Below are positions 27,542-36,209 of a DNA stretch of 64,000 nt, piece by piece. This DNA comes from Deltaproteobacteria bacterium. Lineage in GTDB: Bacteria; Desulfobacterota; DSM-4660; Desulfatiglandales; Desulfatiglandaceae. The DNA lies in NCBI GenBank assembly GCA_021737785.1, contig JAIPDI010000002.1, positions 62,001-126,000 of the forward strand, written 5' to 3'. The notes beneath the pieces were generated by a model that saw only the letters and a list, made by a program, of their open reading frames with translations, was not told the DNA's origin and ran no database searches. Numbering within the stretch: position 1 is the first letter of the stretch; every line of letters starts with the position of its first letter. A program made the translations under genes and the position numbers.

Positions 27542-28603
27542 ATGGAAAAAAGATACGGCGCCGCACTATTTCTCGTGTTCCTGATCTGCTCTCTGGTTCT
27601 CCTCCTGAAGCTTTTCTGGACCTATATGTCGGCGATCGTGCTGGCGGCGCTTATCGCAAGTGTTTTTTATCCCCTCTACCATCGGGTCAAGACGGCCTTT
27701 CGGAACAGGGAGTCCCTGGCGTCCCTCTGCGTCACTCTTTTCCTGCTGGCGATATTGGTAGTTCCCGTGGGGTGGTTTGTGGGGACCTTGTCCAATGAGG
27801 CTTTTGATTTCTACAGGCGAAGCACCACAGAGGTCTCTGTGAAGCGGATTCAGGATATTATCGAGCACGACCCGGTCTGGGCGGAACGCTTCAAGAAATT
27901 CGGCAAAATGACGGGTCTGACCATTACCCCCCATACGGTGGAAGAATTGGCCGACGCCATCGGCAAGAAAGTGGGTCTGTTTCTGTACAGTCAGATCCGG
28001 TCCGTGGCCTCCAACATGCTCAATTTCCTGGTCCACTTCTTTCTGATGATGCTGACCATCTTCTATATTTTTCAGGACGGCGGCCGGCTCAAGGCGTATC
28101 TCATCGATTTGATGCCGGTCCCCAGGGAACAGGTTGAAAAGGTGACCGACAAGTTCCATGAGATGGGGAGGGCCCTGATTGTGGGAAACGGCCTGTCAGG
28201 GATCATTCAAGGGATTTTCGGAGGGTTTGGGTTCTACTTTTTCGGGCTGGGTTCTCCATTTCTGTGGGGGACGGTTATCACTTTTATGGCCTTTCTCCCC
28301 ATTGTGGGGGCCACGGCCGTGTTTGTCCCGGCCACCGCCATCCTGTTGCTCAAGGGGAATACAGGACTTGCATTGGGGTACCTTATCTACAATGTGACGT
28401 ACAGTTCTATTGTGGAGTACTTTGTCAAGCCCAGGATGATCGGCCAGGGCATGCAGATGAATGCGCTCCTGGTATTCATCGGCATCTTAGGGGGTATCAA
28501 ACTTTTCGGCATATTGGGGATCATCTACGGCCCCCTGATTATTACCACATTTCTGACATTAGCGGAGATATACAGGCTTGAATACCAGGAACGCACCATC
28601 TAA
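27542..28603 (+). CDS. AI-2E family (PerM/UPF0118) membrane permease
   Basis: A 353-residue membrane protein with the standard layout: two N-terminal helices (about 5-50), a third helix, a cytoplasmic helical region (about 95-150), then a C-terminal group of helices. Marks of the family are FLMMLTIFYIFQDGG, GNGLSGIIQGIFGGFGFY, a run from FLPIVGATAVFVPA, and VEYFVKPRMIGQGMQMNALL. Members include exporters of small molecules and Na/H antiporters; the name does not prove AI-2 transport. The start MEKRYGAAL is preferred because AAGGGG lies upstream. The frame is open 17 more codons to an ATG at 27491. Confidence 0.92.
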   Translation: MEKRYGAALFLVFLICSLVLLLKLFWTYMSAIVLAALIASVFYPLYHRVKTAFRNRESLASLCVTLFLLAILVVPVGWFVGTLSNEAFDFYRRSTTEVSVKRIQDIIEHDPVWAERFKKFGKMTGLTITPHTVEELADAIGKKVGLFLYSQIRSVASNMLNFLVHFFLMMLTIFYIFQDGGRLKAYLIDLMPVPREQVEKVTDKFHEMGRALIVGNGLSGIIQGIFGGFGFYFFGLGSPFLWGTVITFMAFLPIVGATAVFVPATAILLLKGNTGLALGYLIYNVTYSSIVEYFVKPRMIGQGMQMNALLVFIGILGGIKLFGILGIIYGPLIITTFLTLAEIYRLEYQERTI

Positions 28604-28661
28604 GGCGTTAGCATCGCAGCCGCAACCAAGAAGGTATTGATGCAAATCCCGGCAATTTTTA

Positions 28662-28727
28662 AGCGCTTACCCATATATGGCGTCAAGTTCTCCGCATGGT
28701 GTCCCGCAAGGCGGGATTACAACCAAG
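28662..28727 (+). repeat. Dispersed REP-like repeat, copy 2
   Basis: Same family as 5973-6050 and 54030-54108, containing CCGCATGGTGTCCCGCAAGG and the TCCCGC/GCGGGA hairpin. It ends 8 bp before the second MITE copy. Confidence 0.8.
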
Positions 28728-28735
28728 GGCCTAAA

Positions 28736-28890
28736 TAGTGTCTGAACGAAAACCCGGAAATCCAAAAAGGGTGGAATCGAAAATTTGGTTTTATTAATTT
28801 CAACTCTATTCCATCAATTCGGACTTCGCAATTCCTCAATTCGCAATTGTGCCTGAATCACGCCAAGGCGTGATTTTCGTTCAGGCACTA
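28736..28890 (-). mobile_element. 155-bp MITE-like element, copy 2
   Basis: Same length and nearly the same sequence as 13306-13460, but in the opposite orientation. Ends are GTGTCTGAACGAAAA and its inverted partner with TA outside both ends; the AATCACGCC-AA-GGCGTGATT palindrome sits beside the right end. No coding sequence is inside, so movement would need a transposase supplied elsewhere. Confidence 0.85.
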
Positions 28891-29007
28891 AATATACCAA
28901 TTGCGTTAGCCTCAACAGATGCATATTCGCTTGCGGCGTAGAAGTTACCAATAATTCGCCTGAACACAAACAGAATTGGACTTTCAATTACCTAAGGAGG
29001 ATAAGAC

Positions 29008-29496
29008 ATGGACGTTCAAAAGATTCTTAAAGGAAAGCGGATCCTAATTGTGGACGATGAGGAGGATATCCTCGATTTTCTGACAGAACTGCTGGAGATG
29101 TGCAAGATCGACAGGGCATCAAACTTTGAAGATGCGAAAAACCTGCTTGAATCCAATTATTACCATGCGGCCGTGCTCGATATTATGGGGGTTCGGGGAT
29201 ATGAGCTGTTGGAAATCGCTAATAAACGGGAAGTTCCGGCCCTTATGCTGACGGCCCATGCCCTCTCACAGGACAACCTGAAAAAGTCGTTTAAGGAAGG
29301 GGCTGCCTATTATGTGCCCAAGGATGAAATCGGCAAGGTGGATGTGTTTTTGGCAGATATCCTCGATGCCATCGACAAAAAGAAAAACGTTTTTACCAAA
29401 TGGTACGAAAGGTTGAGCGGATTTTGCGACAGGAGATTCGGCCCCAACTGGAAGGACGATGACCCAGATTTCTGGAATTCTCTGATGAAGTATTGA
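29008..29496 (+). CDS. Single-domain response regulator
   Basis: A CheY-like receiver with a short C-terminal extension (162 residues). Acidic pocket at Asp16-Asp17 (LIVDDEED), phospho-acceptor Asp58 (AAVLDIMGVRGYELL), switch Thr82 (MLTAHAL) and Lys105 (YYVPKDEIG) are all present. After residue 125 comes a basic/aromatic tail (KWYERLSGFCDRRFGPNWK) without a known output domain. No histidine kinase is adjacent. AAGGAGG precedes the start. The role is probably protein-protein signalling; the stop lies at the head of a weak GAATTGAGG-type repeat. Confidence 0.92.
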   Translation: MDVQKILKGKRILIVDDEEDILDFLTELLEMCKIDRASNFEDAKNLLESNYYHAAVLDIMGVRGYELLEIANKREVPALMLTAHALSQDNLKKSFKEGAAYYVPKDEIGKVDVFLADILDAIDKKKNVFTKWYERLSGFCDRRFGPNWKDDDPDFWNSLMKY

Positions 29497-29698
29497 GAGA
29501 TTCAGGAATTGAGGCATTTAGAAATTGCCACCTGTGACATCTGCGCCTGCTCCGTGAATGCTTTTTATATGGTATTTCGTCGGGGTAATCTGTGGATTGA
29601 ATTGGGGGATGGGGGCTTTTGCATCGAGCAGGGAAAACAGAAAGCCTCCGCCTTTTTCAACCTCTGAACCGTGAACCCTTGAACAAGGAGGTGGGAAC

Positions 29699-30739
29699 AT
29701 GACAAGAAAAGGGGTTGGCATCACGATTACGCAGCACATCTTACAGCAACAGCGGCAGAATCCCGAGGCGACCGGCGGCTTTACTACCCTCCTCAATGAA
29801 TTGATCGTTGCGGCAAAGGTGATTTCGAGAGAGGTGAACAAGGCGGGCCTCGCAGATATTCTGGGAGCTACCGGCCGCACCAATGTGCAGGACGAGCAGG
29901 TCCAGAAGCTGGATGTATTCGCCAACAGCGTCATCATCGAACGGCTGCAACACCTGGGCCAGCTCTGCTGCATGGGTTCTGAAGAAGACGCAGACCTGAT
30001 CGATATCCCATCTCAGTATCCGAAAGGGAACTACATCATTGTCTTTGATCCGTTGGACGGATCTTCAAATATCGACGTCAATGTGAGCATCGGCACCATC
30101 TTCGGCATCTACAAGAAAGTAAGCCAGGAGAACGACATCGACATGCTCATGAATGATTGCCTGCAGCCGGGCATAAACCAGGTGGCCGCCGGCTATTTCA
30201 TCTACGGTTCCAGCAGTATGATGGTCTACACCACAGGCAATGGAACCGGCGTGCATGGCTTTACCCTCTATCCCAGCGTGGGGGAGTTCCTCCTCTCTCA
30301 CGAAAATATCCGCATTCCGCAAAGGGGAAAAATCTACAGCGTCAACGAGGGCAACGAGGCATTCTGGGATGAAAAAACCAATGCCATGGTGAATTATTTC
30401 AAGGCCAAAGACCGGGAAAGCGGCCGGCCCTATACGTCCAGATACATCGGAAGTCTGGTGGCCGATTTTCACCGCAATCTCCTCAAGGGCGGGATCTTCA
30501 TGTACCCGGCGGATAACAAAGACCCCAGAAAGTCAACCGGAAAGCTGCGTCTGATGGTGGAGGCCAATCCTCTTGCACTGGTGGTGAGAGAGGCGGGGGG
30601 GTATGCCAGCGACGGTTACGGGCCGATTCTCAATATCAACCCGACGGAATTGCACCAGAGAGTCCCACTCTATATCGGCAGCAGGGAAGACGTTGAAATA
30701 GCCGAGGAGTTTATCAGCGGGAGAAGGAGTTCATCCTGA
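29699..30739 (+). CDS. fbp: Fructose-1,6-bisphosphatase, class I
   Basis: Gluconeogenic phosphatase converting fructose-1,6-bisphosphate to fructose-6-phosphate; 346 residues, close to the usual 330-340. Metal site: MGSEEDAD and the strong FDPLDGSSNIDVNVSIG. Substrate site: SRYIGSLVADFHRNLLKGG and the C-terminal GKLRLMVEANPLALV with REAGG. In eukaryotes class I FBPase is inhibited by fructose-2,6-bisphosphate and AMP; the fact that a PFK-2/FBPase-2 lies 2.5 kb away makes that regulation possible here. AAGGAGG precedes the ATG. Confidence 0.97.
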   Translation: MTRKGVGITITQHILQQQRQNPEATGGFTTLLNELIVAAKVISREVNKAGLADILGATGRTNVQDEQVQKLDVFANSVIIERLQHLGQLCCMGSEEDADLIDIPSQYPKGNYIIVFDPLDGSSNIDVNVSIGTIFGIYKKVSQENDIDMLMNDCLQPGINQVAAGYFIYGSSSMMVYTTGNGTGVHGFTLYPSVGEFLLSHENIRIPQRGKIYSVNEGNEAFWDEKTNAMVNYFKAKDRESGRPYTSRYIGSLVADFHRNLLKGGIFMYPADNKDPRKSTGKLRLMVEANPLALVVREAGGYASDGYGPILNINPTELHQRVPLYIGSREDVEIAEEFISGRRSSS

Positions 30740-30748
30740 CGCGGGGAC

Positions 30749-31396
30749 TCAGGCGGCAACAGAATAAAACCGCTCTTCAGGGAGTTCTATACAGGTCAAC
30801 CGGCGTCCATAAACAGCCCCGGTATCGATGCCGATCTTGTTTTCCATGATGAGCGGCCGGGGAAACGGCGTGTGGCCGAAGATGACCTTCTTTCCAAAAT
30901 CATATTCCGAGGAAATGAAGGGCTCCCGGATCCAGATCATATCCTCCACGGACTGATGTTCTATCTCTATGCCCGGTCGAAAACCGGCGTGAACCACATA
31001 ATAGGCTTCCAGTTCTATGAACGGCTTCAGGGAACGGTAAAAAGACATATGGTCAGGGGGCAACAGAGCCCCCTCCCCTGCCGGTTTTCCCGCCAGATAG
31101 TCTCTCAATGTGGTCATTCCCCTGTTGGCAAGATAGAGATCCTGATTGCGGCCTGCGAGATAATCCAGCAGCATGGCCTCGTGGTTCCCCAGAAGACAGG
31201 TCACCTGAGGGTCCGTTCGGATGAGATCGAGGATAAGGTCTACCACGGCCCTGGAATGGGGTCCCCGGTCGATGCAGTCTCCCACAAAAACCAGTCGGTC
31301 CCTCCCGGATCGCCATGGAATCTCATGGAGAAGCCGTTTCAGCAGGTCGAGACACCCATGGATGTCGCCTACCACAAATGTCTTTTCCCTCTCCAT
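30749..31396 (-). CDS. Metallophosphatase, ApaH/PrpE-like
   Basis: A calcineurin-like phosphoesterase of 215 residues. Dinuclear metal motifs: VVGDIHGCLD, VGDCIDRGPHS, LLGNHEAM, VVHAGFRPG and IFGHTPFPRP. This is the serine/threonine protein phosphatase or diadenosine-tetraphosphatase group; substrate cannot be decided. Its start overlaps the stop of the radical SAM gene by one base (TGATG), so the two are translationally coupled. It is convergent with fbp, 9 bp apart. Confidence 0.92.
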   Translation of the reverse strand: MEREKTFVVGDIHGCLDLLKRLLHEIPWRSGRDRLVFVGDCIDRGPHSRAVVDLILDLIRTDPQVTCLLGNHEAMLLDYLAGRNQDLYLANRGMTTLRDYLAGKPAGEGALLPPDHMSFYRSLKPFIELEAYYVVHAGFRPGIEIEHQSVEDMIWIREPFISSEYDFGKKVIFGHTPFPRPLIMENKIGIDTGAVYGRRLTCIELPEERFYSVAA

Positions 31397-32331
31397 CAGA
31401 ATCCGAAAATGATGCGGGGCCGCTCCCTGGAATCCAGGCGATGCAGCCCTGCCTTTCTGGCCGCTGCCACGGCCTCCCGGTACTCCTGCGAGGTCAGTCT
31501 CCGGTTGACGGCGGGATCCGCCTCTGCCGGACCGCAGGGCCGGTACTGGTCCATGACGTTGAGATAGGTGTCTTTTGATATCTCCTCGGCCAGGAAATTC
31601 ATAATATCAGCGGTTCCGGCCACGCCGTCGGGCATGACCAGATGCCGCACCAGAAGCCCTCGAACGGCGATCCCCTCGCTATCCATTACCAGATCGCCCA
31701 CCTGACGATACATCTCCCGGATGGCCGTCCTGGCCGCGTCCGGATAATCGGGTGCATGGCAGAACCGCTCGGCCCACGAATCCTCCCAGAACTTGAAATC
31801 GGGCATATAGATGTCGACGATCCCGTCCAATAGTCGCAGGGTCTCTATGCTCTCATATCCGCCCGAGTTGTAGACCAGCGGGATATTCAGACCTTTTTTA
31901 ACGGCGAGTTCAAGGGCCTCCAGGATCTGCGGCACCACATGGGTAGGCGTCACCAGATTGATATTGTGGCACCCCTTCTCCATCAGGTCGATCATCATGC
32001 CGGCAATCTGGTCAGGCACGACCTCAATCCCTTCATTGAGGTGGCTGATCTCAAAATTCTGGCAGAAGGTGCAGAGGAGGTTGCAGGAACTGAAGAACAG
32101 GGTCCCTGAGCCGTGCCTTCCCACCAGCGGGGCCTCTTCGCCGAAATGGGCGTTGTAACTGGCGATCCTTGCATTCCTCCCGGTACGGCAATACCCGGTC
32201 TTGCCATTGGGCCGGTCCACCCCGCACGATCGGGGGCAAAGGCAACACGCCTCCAGCAGACTCAGGGCCCTGTCCACGCGACGGGCAAGCTCCCCCTCCC
32301 TGTAAAGTCTTAGATAGGACGGCTCATTCAT
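31396..32331 (-). CDS. Radical SAM protein, PflX-like (COG1313)
   Basis: A 311-residue protein related to pyruvate formate-lyase activases. The radical SAM motif SSCNLLCTFCQN is preceded by an extra cysteine set (CCLCPRSCGVDRPNGKTGYC), typical of this uncharacterised subgroup. Further marks are TPTHVVPQILEALE and the conserved NSGGYES and LDGIVDIYMPDFKF. The target is unknown; some members may activate glycyl-radical or related enzymes. It forms a tight pair with the metallophosphatase. Confidence 0.9.
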   Translation of the reverse strand: MNEPSYLRLYREGELARRVDRALSLLEACCLCPRSCGVDRPNGKTGYCRTGRNARIASYNAHFGEEAPLVGRHGSGTLFFSSCNLLCTFCQNFEISHLNEGIEVVPDQIAGMMIDLMEKGCHNINLVTPTHVVPQILEALELAVKKGLNIPLVYNSGGYESIETLRLLDGIVDIYMPDFKFWEDSWAERFCHAPDYPDAARTAIREMYRQVGDLVMDSEGIAVRGLLVRHLVMPDGVAGTADIMNFLAEEISKDTYLNVMDQYRPCGPAEADPAVNRRLTSQEYREAVAAARKAGLHRLDSRERPRIIFGF

Positions 32332-32354
32332 GGGTTGGCGACCCCCAAAACAAA

Positions 32355-32390
32355 ATCCCCCTGAAAGACAGCCAGCGCCTTCAGGGGGAT
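32355..32390 (-). terminator. Probable intrinsic terminator after the Bax-inhibitor gene
   Basis: A 11-bp perfect stem (ATCCCCCTGAA / TTCAGGGGGAT) with a 14-nt loop, followed on the minus strand by TTTTGTTTTGGG. It lies 21 bp beyond the stop of the BI-1 family gene and before the start of the radical SAM gene. Confidence 0.75.
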
Positions 32391-32411
32391 ACGGTCATAC
32401 ATCAAAAAGTA

Positions 32412-33116
32412 CTATTCGCGGGATCCCCCGAATATTCTGAGCAGCATCAGGAACAGGTTGATAAAGTCGAGGTAAAGGGAGAGGGCGCCCAGGATAGCCC
32501 CTTTCCGCACCACCGCGCCATCCACGCCGGCCGGTTGGGTGAGGGCCATGTTTTTCAGCTTCTGGGTGTCATAGGCCGTCAACCCCACAAAGACGATGAC
32601 CCCGATATAGCTGATAATCATGCTCATGGCGCTGCTCCGGATAAACATATTTACCAGGGATGCGATGATAATCCCTATCAGGCCCATCATGAGAAACCCG
32701 CTCCACGACGTCAAATCCTTCTTGGTGGTCCATCCATAGATGCTGCATGCGACAAAGGTGCCTGCGCAGATGAAAAAAGTGCTGACAATGGACGTCCGGG
32801 TATAGACCAGGAATATGAAAGAAAGCGTCACCCCGTTCAGGGCTGAATAGATCACAAAGAGTGACGTGGCCGTCCCTGCGCTCATACGATTGACCGCCCC
32901 GGCAAGCGCAAATACCATGCCCAGTTCCGCCAGTATCAAGACAAAGAATATCATCGAATTTCCAAATATGAGACGCATCATCGTCTCACTGCTCGAAACA
33001 TAGAGCGCCACGACCCCAGTGAGACAAAGCCCCACCGCCATCCAGTTGTAAACACTCCTGACAAAGTCATTTACCAAAACTTCGCTACGGGATCTTGCAA
33101 CGGAAGTCTGTGCCAT
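32412..33116 (-). CDS. Bax inhibitor-1 (YccA/YbhL) family membrane protein
   Basis: A 234-residue protein with seven hydrophobic segments from about residue 22 to 228. Family marks are NDFVRSVYNWMAVGLCLTG near the N-terminus, GVTLSFIFLVYT, and AYDTQKLKN in the last loop, with aspartates (ALSLYLDFINLFL) in the final helix. Family members act as pH-sensitive calcium leak channels or interact with the FtsH protease; the role here is unknown. A hairpin terminator follows. It is divergent from the PFK-2/FBPase-2 gene, with 134 bp between them. Confidence 0.95.
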   Translation of the reverse strand: MAQTSVARSRSEVLVNDFVRSVYNWMAVGLCLTGVVALYVSSSETMMRLIFGNSMIFFVLILAELGMVFALAGAVNRMSAGTATSLFVIYSALNGVTLSFIFLVYTRTSIVSTFFICAGTFVACSIYGWTTKKDLTSWSGFLMMGLIGIIIASLVNMFIRSSAMSMIISYIGVIVFVGLTAYDTQKLKNMALTQPAGVDGAVVRKGAILGALSLYLDFINLFLMLLRIFGGSRE

Positions 33117-33250
33117 TCCTACCTCCTTCTAAATATGCCTGCTCTGCAGGAAATTTTCTTGATTGAACAATTCATGTTGAATTATAACTGTTTTGAAAAA
33201 AATTTCAAGATGATAAATCCGTCACTTCAACACGCAACGCCCTGGGTGAA

Positions 33251-34474
33251 ATGGATACTGCTAAAAAACTGTACATTGTAATGGTCGGGTTGCCCGCCAG
33301 GGGAAAATCGACCATCGCCGGCAAATTAAGAGAAAACCTGGTTCGGGACCACATAAAGGCCCGTATTTTCAACAATGGGGATCTCAGAAGAAAGCTCAGC
33401 CCTGAAGACACCTCCTATCCTGAATTCTATGACCCCGGCAACAGACAAGGGGCGGCACTTAGAGAAAAGATCGCCCTGATCAATATCAGACGGGCCATCC
33501 ATTACCTGGAGGGGAGCGGCCGGGTTGCTATCCTGGACGCCACCAATGTCAGCGCCGGGAGGAGGAAGAGAACCGCCGAGATGCTCAACGACCATCCGGT
33601 TCTCTTTATTGAATGCATCAACCAGGATGACGAGATCCTCAAGGCCAGCATTGATCGAAAGGTGACGCTACCGGAGTTCAATCACCTGGGAAGGGAAGCG
33701 GCCATTCAAAGTTTCAGACAACGCATCCACTATTATGAGTCCATCTACACCCCTGTCAAGAAGGAACGCAATTTTGTTCGGCTGGATTCACTTTATAACA
33801 AGATCCTTTACGAGGAACTCTCAGATGATATTCCCCATTACGACCTGATCCGGGATCTTCTGGTTGCCGACACGGTCAAGAATCTCTTTCTGATCCGACA
33901 TGGGGAAACCTACTTCAACCTTGAAAACCGGATCGGCGGTAATTCGGGTCTGACCGAAAACGGCAAGGTCCAGGCCAGGGCATTGGCCCGGTATTTCAGA
34001 AACAGGGATATCCCGGTGATCTTTACAAGCAGCAAAAAGCGGACCGTACAGACGGCCTTTCCGATCATGCGCGGACAACAGAACGCCACTATCATTCCCC
34101 TGAAGGAATTCGACGAGATCGACAGCGGGGCCTGCGAGCGGATGAGCTATGCGGAAATCCGTGATAAGATGCCGCACGTGTATATGGCGAGAAAACACAA
34201 CAAGTATAATTATGTCTATCCCCAGGGAGAGGGATATGTCTCCATGAAGGAGCGGGTGGACAAGGGCATCAAGAAGGCCCTGTATCTGAGCCGCAATCCC
34301 CAGAACATTATGATCGTCGGTCACAGGGCCGTCAACCGGATGATCCTTTCCCACTTCCTCTACCGGCGGGAAGAGGATGTTCCCTATATCTATGTGCCCC
34401 AGGACAAATTCTACCACATCGTGGCCACCCAGACCAAAAAGCTCTTCCAGTTAAAGCCCTATGACATGAGCTGA
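33251..34474 (+). CDS. Bifunctional 6-phosphofructo-2-kinase / fructose-2,6-bisphosphatase
   Basis: A 407-residue fusion with the domain order of the eukaryotic enzyme. Residues 1-210 form the P-loop kinase: GLPARGKST (13-21), FNNGDLRRKL and LDATNVSAGRR. Residues 211-407 form the histidine-phosphatase: RHGET with His217, the RIGGNSGLTENGK stretch, Glu289 in FDEIDSGACERMSY and His358 in VGHRAVNRM. All three phosphatase residues are kept, so both activities look intact. The product fructose-2,6-bisphosphate is a regulator of glycolysis in eukaryotes and rare in bacteria. The class I FBPase gene is nearby. The ribosome site is weak. The stop codon runs directly into a heptamer array. Confidence 0.9.
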   Translation: MDTAKKLYIVMVGLPARGKSTIAGKLRENLVRDHIKARIFNNGDLRRKLSPEDTSYPEFYDPGNRQGAALREKIALINIRRAIHYLEGSGRVAILDATNVSAGRRKRTAEMLNDHPVLFIECINQDDEILKASIDRKVTLPEFNHLGREAAIQSFRQRIHYYESIYTPVKKERNFVRLDSLYNKILYEELSDDIPHYDLIRDLLVADTVKNLFLIRHGETYFNLENRIGGNSGLTENGKVQARALARYFRNRDIPVIFTSSKKRTVQTAFPIMRGQQNATIIPLKEFDEIDSGACERMSYAEIRDKMPHVYMARKHNKYNYVYPQGEGYVSMKERVDKGIKKALYLSRNPQNIMIVGHRAVNRMILSHFLYRREEDVPYIYVPQDKFYHIVATQTKKLFQLKPYDMS

Positions 34475-34521
34475 TGCTGGATACTGGATACTTGATCCTG
34501 GATACTTGATTCTGGATGCTT
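34475..34521 (+). repeat. Heptamer array (copy E) directly after a stop codon
   Basis: Six to seven 7-nt units (TGGATAC, TTGATCC, TGGATAC, TTGATTC, TGGATGC) beginning at the base after the TGA of the PFK-2/FBPase-2 gene. Same family as the arrays of the heme operon. Confidence 0.9.
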
Positions 34522-34596
34522 GCCACCGGTTGACAATTGCGGGTTGGTGGCTGATGCATTTTTTATCTTCTGACCGCTGACTCCTGGTCTGCTGCT

Positions 34597-34636
34597 CCCC
34601 CCTCCCTGCTCCCTGCTCCCTGCTCCATGCTGCTCT
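34597..34636 (+). repeat. CTCCCTG heptamer array
   Basis: Four or five units of CTCCCTG/CTCCATG, just past the end of the convergent SpmA/SpmB-type gene. A related degenerate run is at 15697-15735. Confidence 0.75.
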
Positions 34637-34661
34637 TCACCTTTAGCCCACTTCCCCAGCC

Positions 34662-35963
34662 TTATCCGTAAAGGAGCGAGCAGATCACTACAGCGGCCGC
34701 AATCCCCACTACATCTGCGGTGAGGGCTGCTGCAAGGGCATGGCGGATGCGGCGGACCTGGACCGCCCCGAAATAGACCGCCAGCACATAAAAGGTGGTC
34801 TCCGTGGATCCCTGAAGGGTAGAGACGAGATAGCCGGTATAACTGTCCGGCCCGACAGCCGGGTTGTTGATAATGGAGGCCATGATCCCGTAGGCCCCTG
34901 ATCCGGAAAGCGGTCGCAACAGGGCCATCGGAAGGGCCTCTGCGGGCATTCCCAGCCGGGTGGTCATGCCGCCGATGGCGTTGACCATCGCCTCCATGGC
35001 CCCGCTGGCACGGAACATTCCCACGGCCACCAGGATGGCCACCAGGTAGGGGATGATCTTGACGGCCACCTGAAAACCGTCTTTCGCCCCCTCCACAAAG
35101 GCCTCATAGATGCGCACCCGCCTTACCACGCCGAAGGTGAGGAACCCTAACATGAGTCCGGGAATGATCCAGGGTGAAATGGACCTGCCGAAAAAGATGG
35201 TTAGGGGGATCAGCGACATCAGGGCGCCGATGGCGATGCCGCTCATCCACAGGGGATAGGCCCCGGTTTCCTCAGGGGTATCTTCGGGCCGCTGATCCCC
35301 GGTTTCCATTTCGACCGGACGCGTTTTTCTGAACATGGGGAGCCGGCCGTACATCTTGGCCGCACATATGGCCGCGATGGTGGAGCAGACGGTGGCGAAC
35401 AGCGTTGTAGGGAGAATTCCCGCCGGATCCATAGACCCCGCGGCCGCCCGAAGGGCGATGACGCCTGTGGGGAGGAGTGTCACGTTGGAGGTGTTGATGG
35501 CCAGGAAAAGGGCCATGGAGTCGGTAGCGGTGCCGTGGCGGGAGTTGAGCTTGTCCAGATCCTCCATGGCCCGGATGCCGAAGGGCGTGGCCGCATTGCC
35601 CAAGCCCATGGCATTCGCAGACATATTCAGTATCATGGCGCCCATGGCCGGATGCTCGGCCGGAACGTCGGGAAAAAGTCGAACCATGATGGGACGGATC
35701 AGACGGGCCAGGATGGTGAGCAACCCTCCGGTCTCGGCGATCTTCATGAGTCCCAGGAACAGGGTCATCACCCCGATGAGTCCCAGGGCCAGCTCCACCG
35801 AACCGGCGGCGGATTCTATCATAGATCTTGACAGGGTTTCCATCGGAGACAGATCCCCGTCCCCGACATGCCACGTGATCTCCCGCCAGCCCGCCGAGAG
35901 AAACGCCCCCAAAACAATGATAAAAAAGACGACGTTCACCTTCTTACCCCTTGCCCATAACAT
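34662..35963 (-). CDS. Nucleoside-recognition (Gate) domain protein, SpmA-SpmB fusion
   Basis: A 433-residue membrane protein with two Gate domains. The first half is SpmA-like: LGLIGVMTLFLGLMKIAETGG, MILNMSANAMGLGNAATPFG and LFLAINTSNVTLLPTGVIAL. After a charged loop (about 215-240) the second half is SpmB-like: IPYLVAILVAVGMFRASGA, RPLSGSGAYGIMAS and LVSTLQGSTETTFYVLAVYFG. In spore formers SpmA and SpmB affect spore core dehydration; in non-sporulating bacteria such fusions are common and the solute is unknown. No strong ribosome site precedes the start. Confidence 0.93.
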   Translation of the reverse strand: MLWARGKKVNVVFFIIVLGAFLSAGWREITWHVGDGDLSPMETLSRSMIESAAGSVELALGLIGVMTLFLGLMKIAETGGLLTILARLIRPIMVRLFPDVPAEHPAMGAMILNMSANAMGLGNAATPFGIRAMEDLDKLNSRHGTATDSMALFLAINTSNVTLLPTGVIALRAAAGSMDPAGILPTTLFATVCSTIAAICAAKMYGRLPMFRKTRPVEMETGDQRPEDTPEETGAYPLWMSGIAIGALMSLIPLTIFFGRSISPWIIPGLMLGFLTFGVVRRVRIYEAFVEGAKDGFQVAVKIIPYLVAILVAVGMFRASGAMEAMVNAIGGMTTRLGMPAEALPMALLRPLSGSGAYGIMASIINNPAVGPDSYTGYLVSTLQGSTETTFYVLAVYFGAVQVRRIRHALAAALTADVVGIAAAVVICSLLYG

Positions 35964-36154
35964 CTAAGACGAACACACCCGAACCCGAAAGTCCTTAAAC
36001 AAAGATACGGAGACATGAAGATTTTGTTGTTTTTTTATAACGGATTCAGAGGAATGGCCTTTCACGCCCTGGGCCGAATACTCCTCGCCTCGCGCACTGC
36101 GCCGACTTTGGACCCTATCTGCTGAACGCGCCCCCGTCAATTATAAAAAAATGC

Positions 36155-36209
36155 TTGACAGCCCGGTCGAATATTCACATCATATATGAAACTAATCGTT
36201 TCAAATATG
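36155..36209 (+). promoter_or_regulatory. Promoter and palindromic operator of the IclR operon
   Basis: A perfect -35 box TTGACA (36155-36160) is followed after 17 bp by CATCAT (36178-36183, 4 of 6 to consensus). Overlapping the presumed start of transcription is an inverted repeat: arm CATATATGAAAC (36181-36192), 5-bp spacer, arm GTTTCAAATATG (36198-36209), with 11 of 12 positions matching. It ends on the ATG proposed for the regulator. Its position suggests that the IclR protein represses its own operon. Confidence 0.8.
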
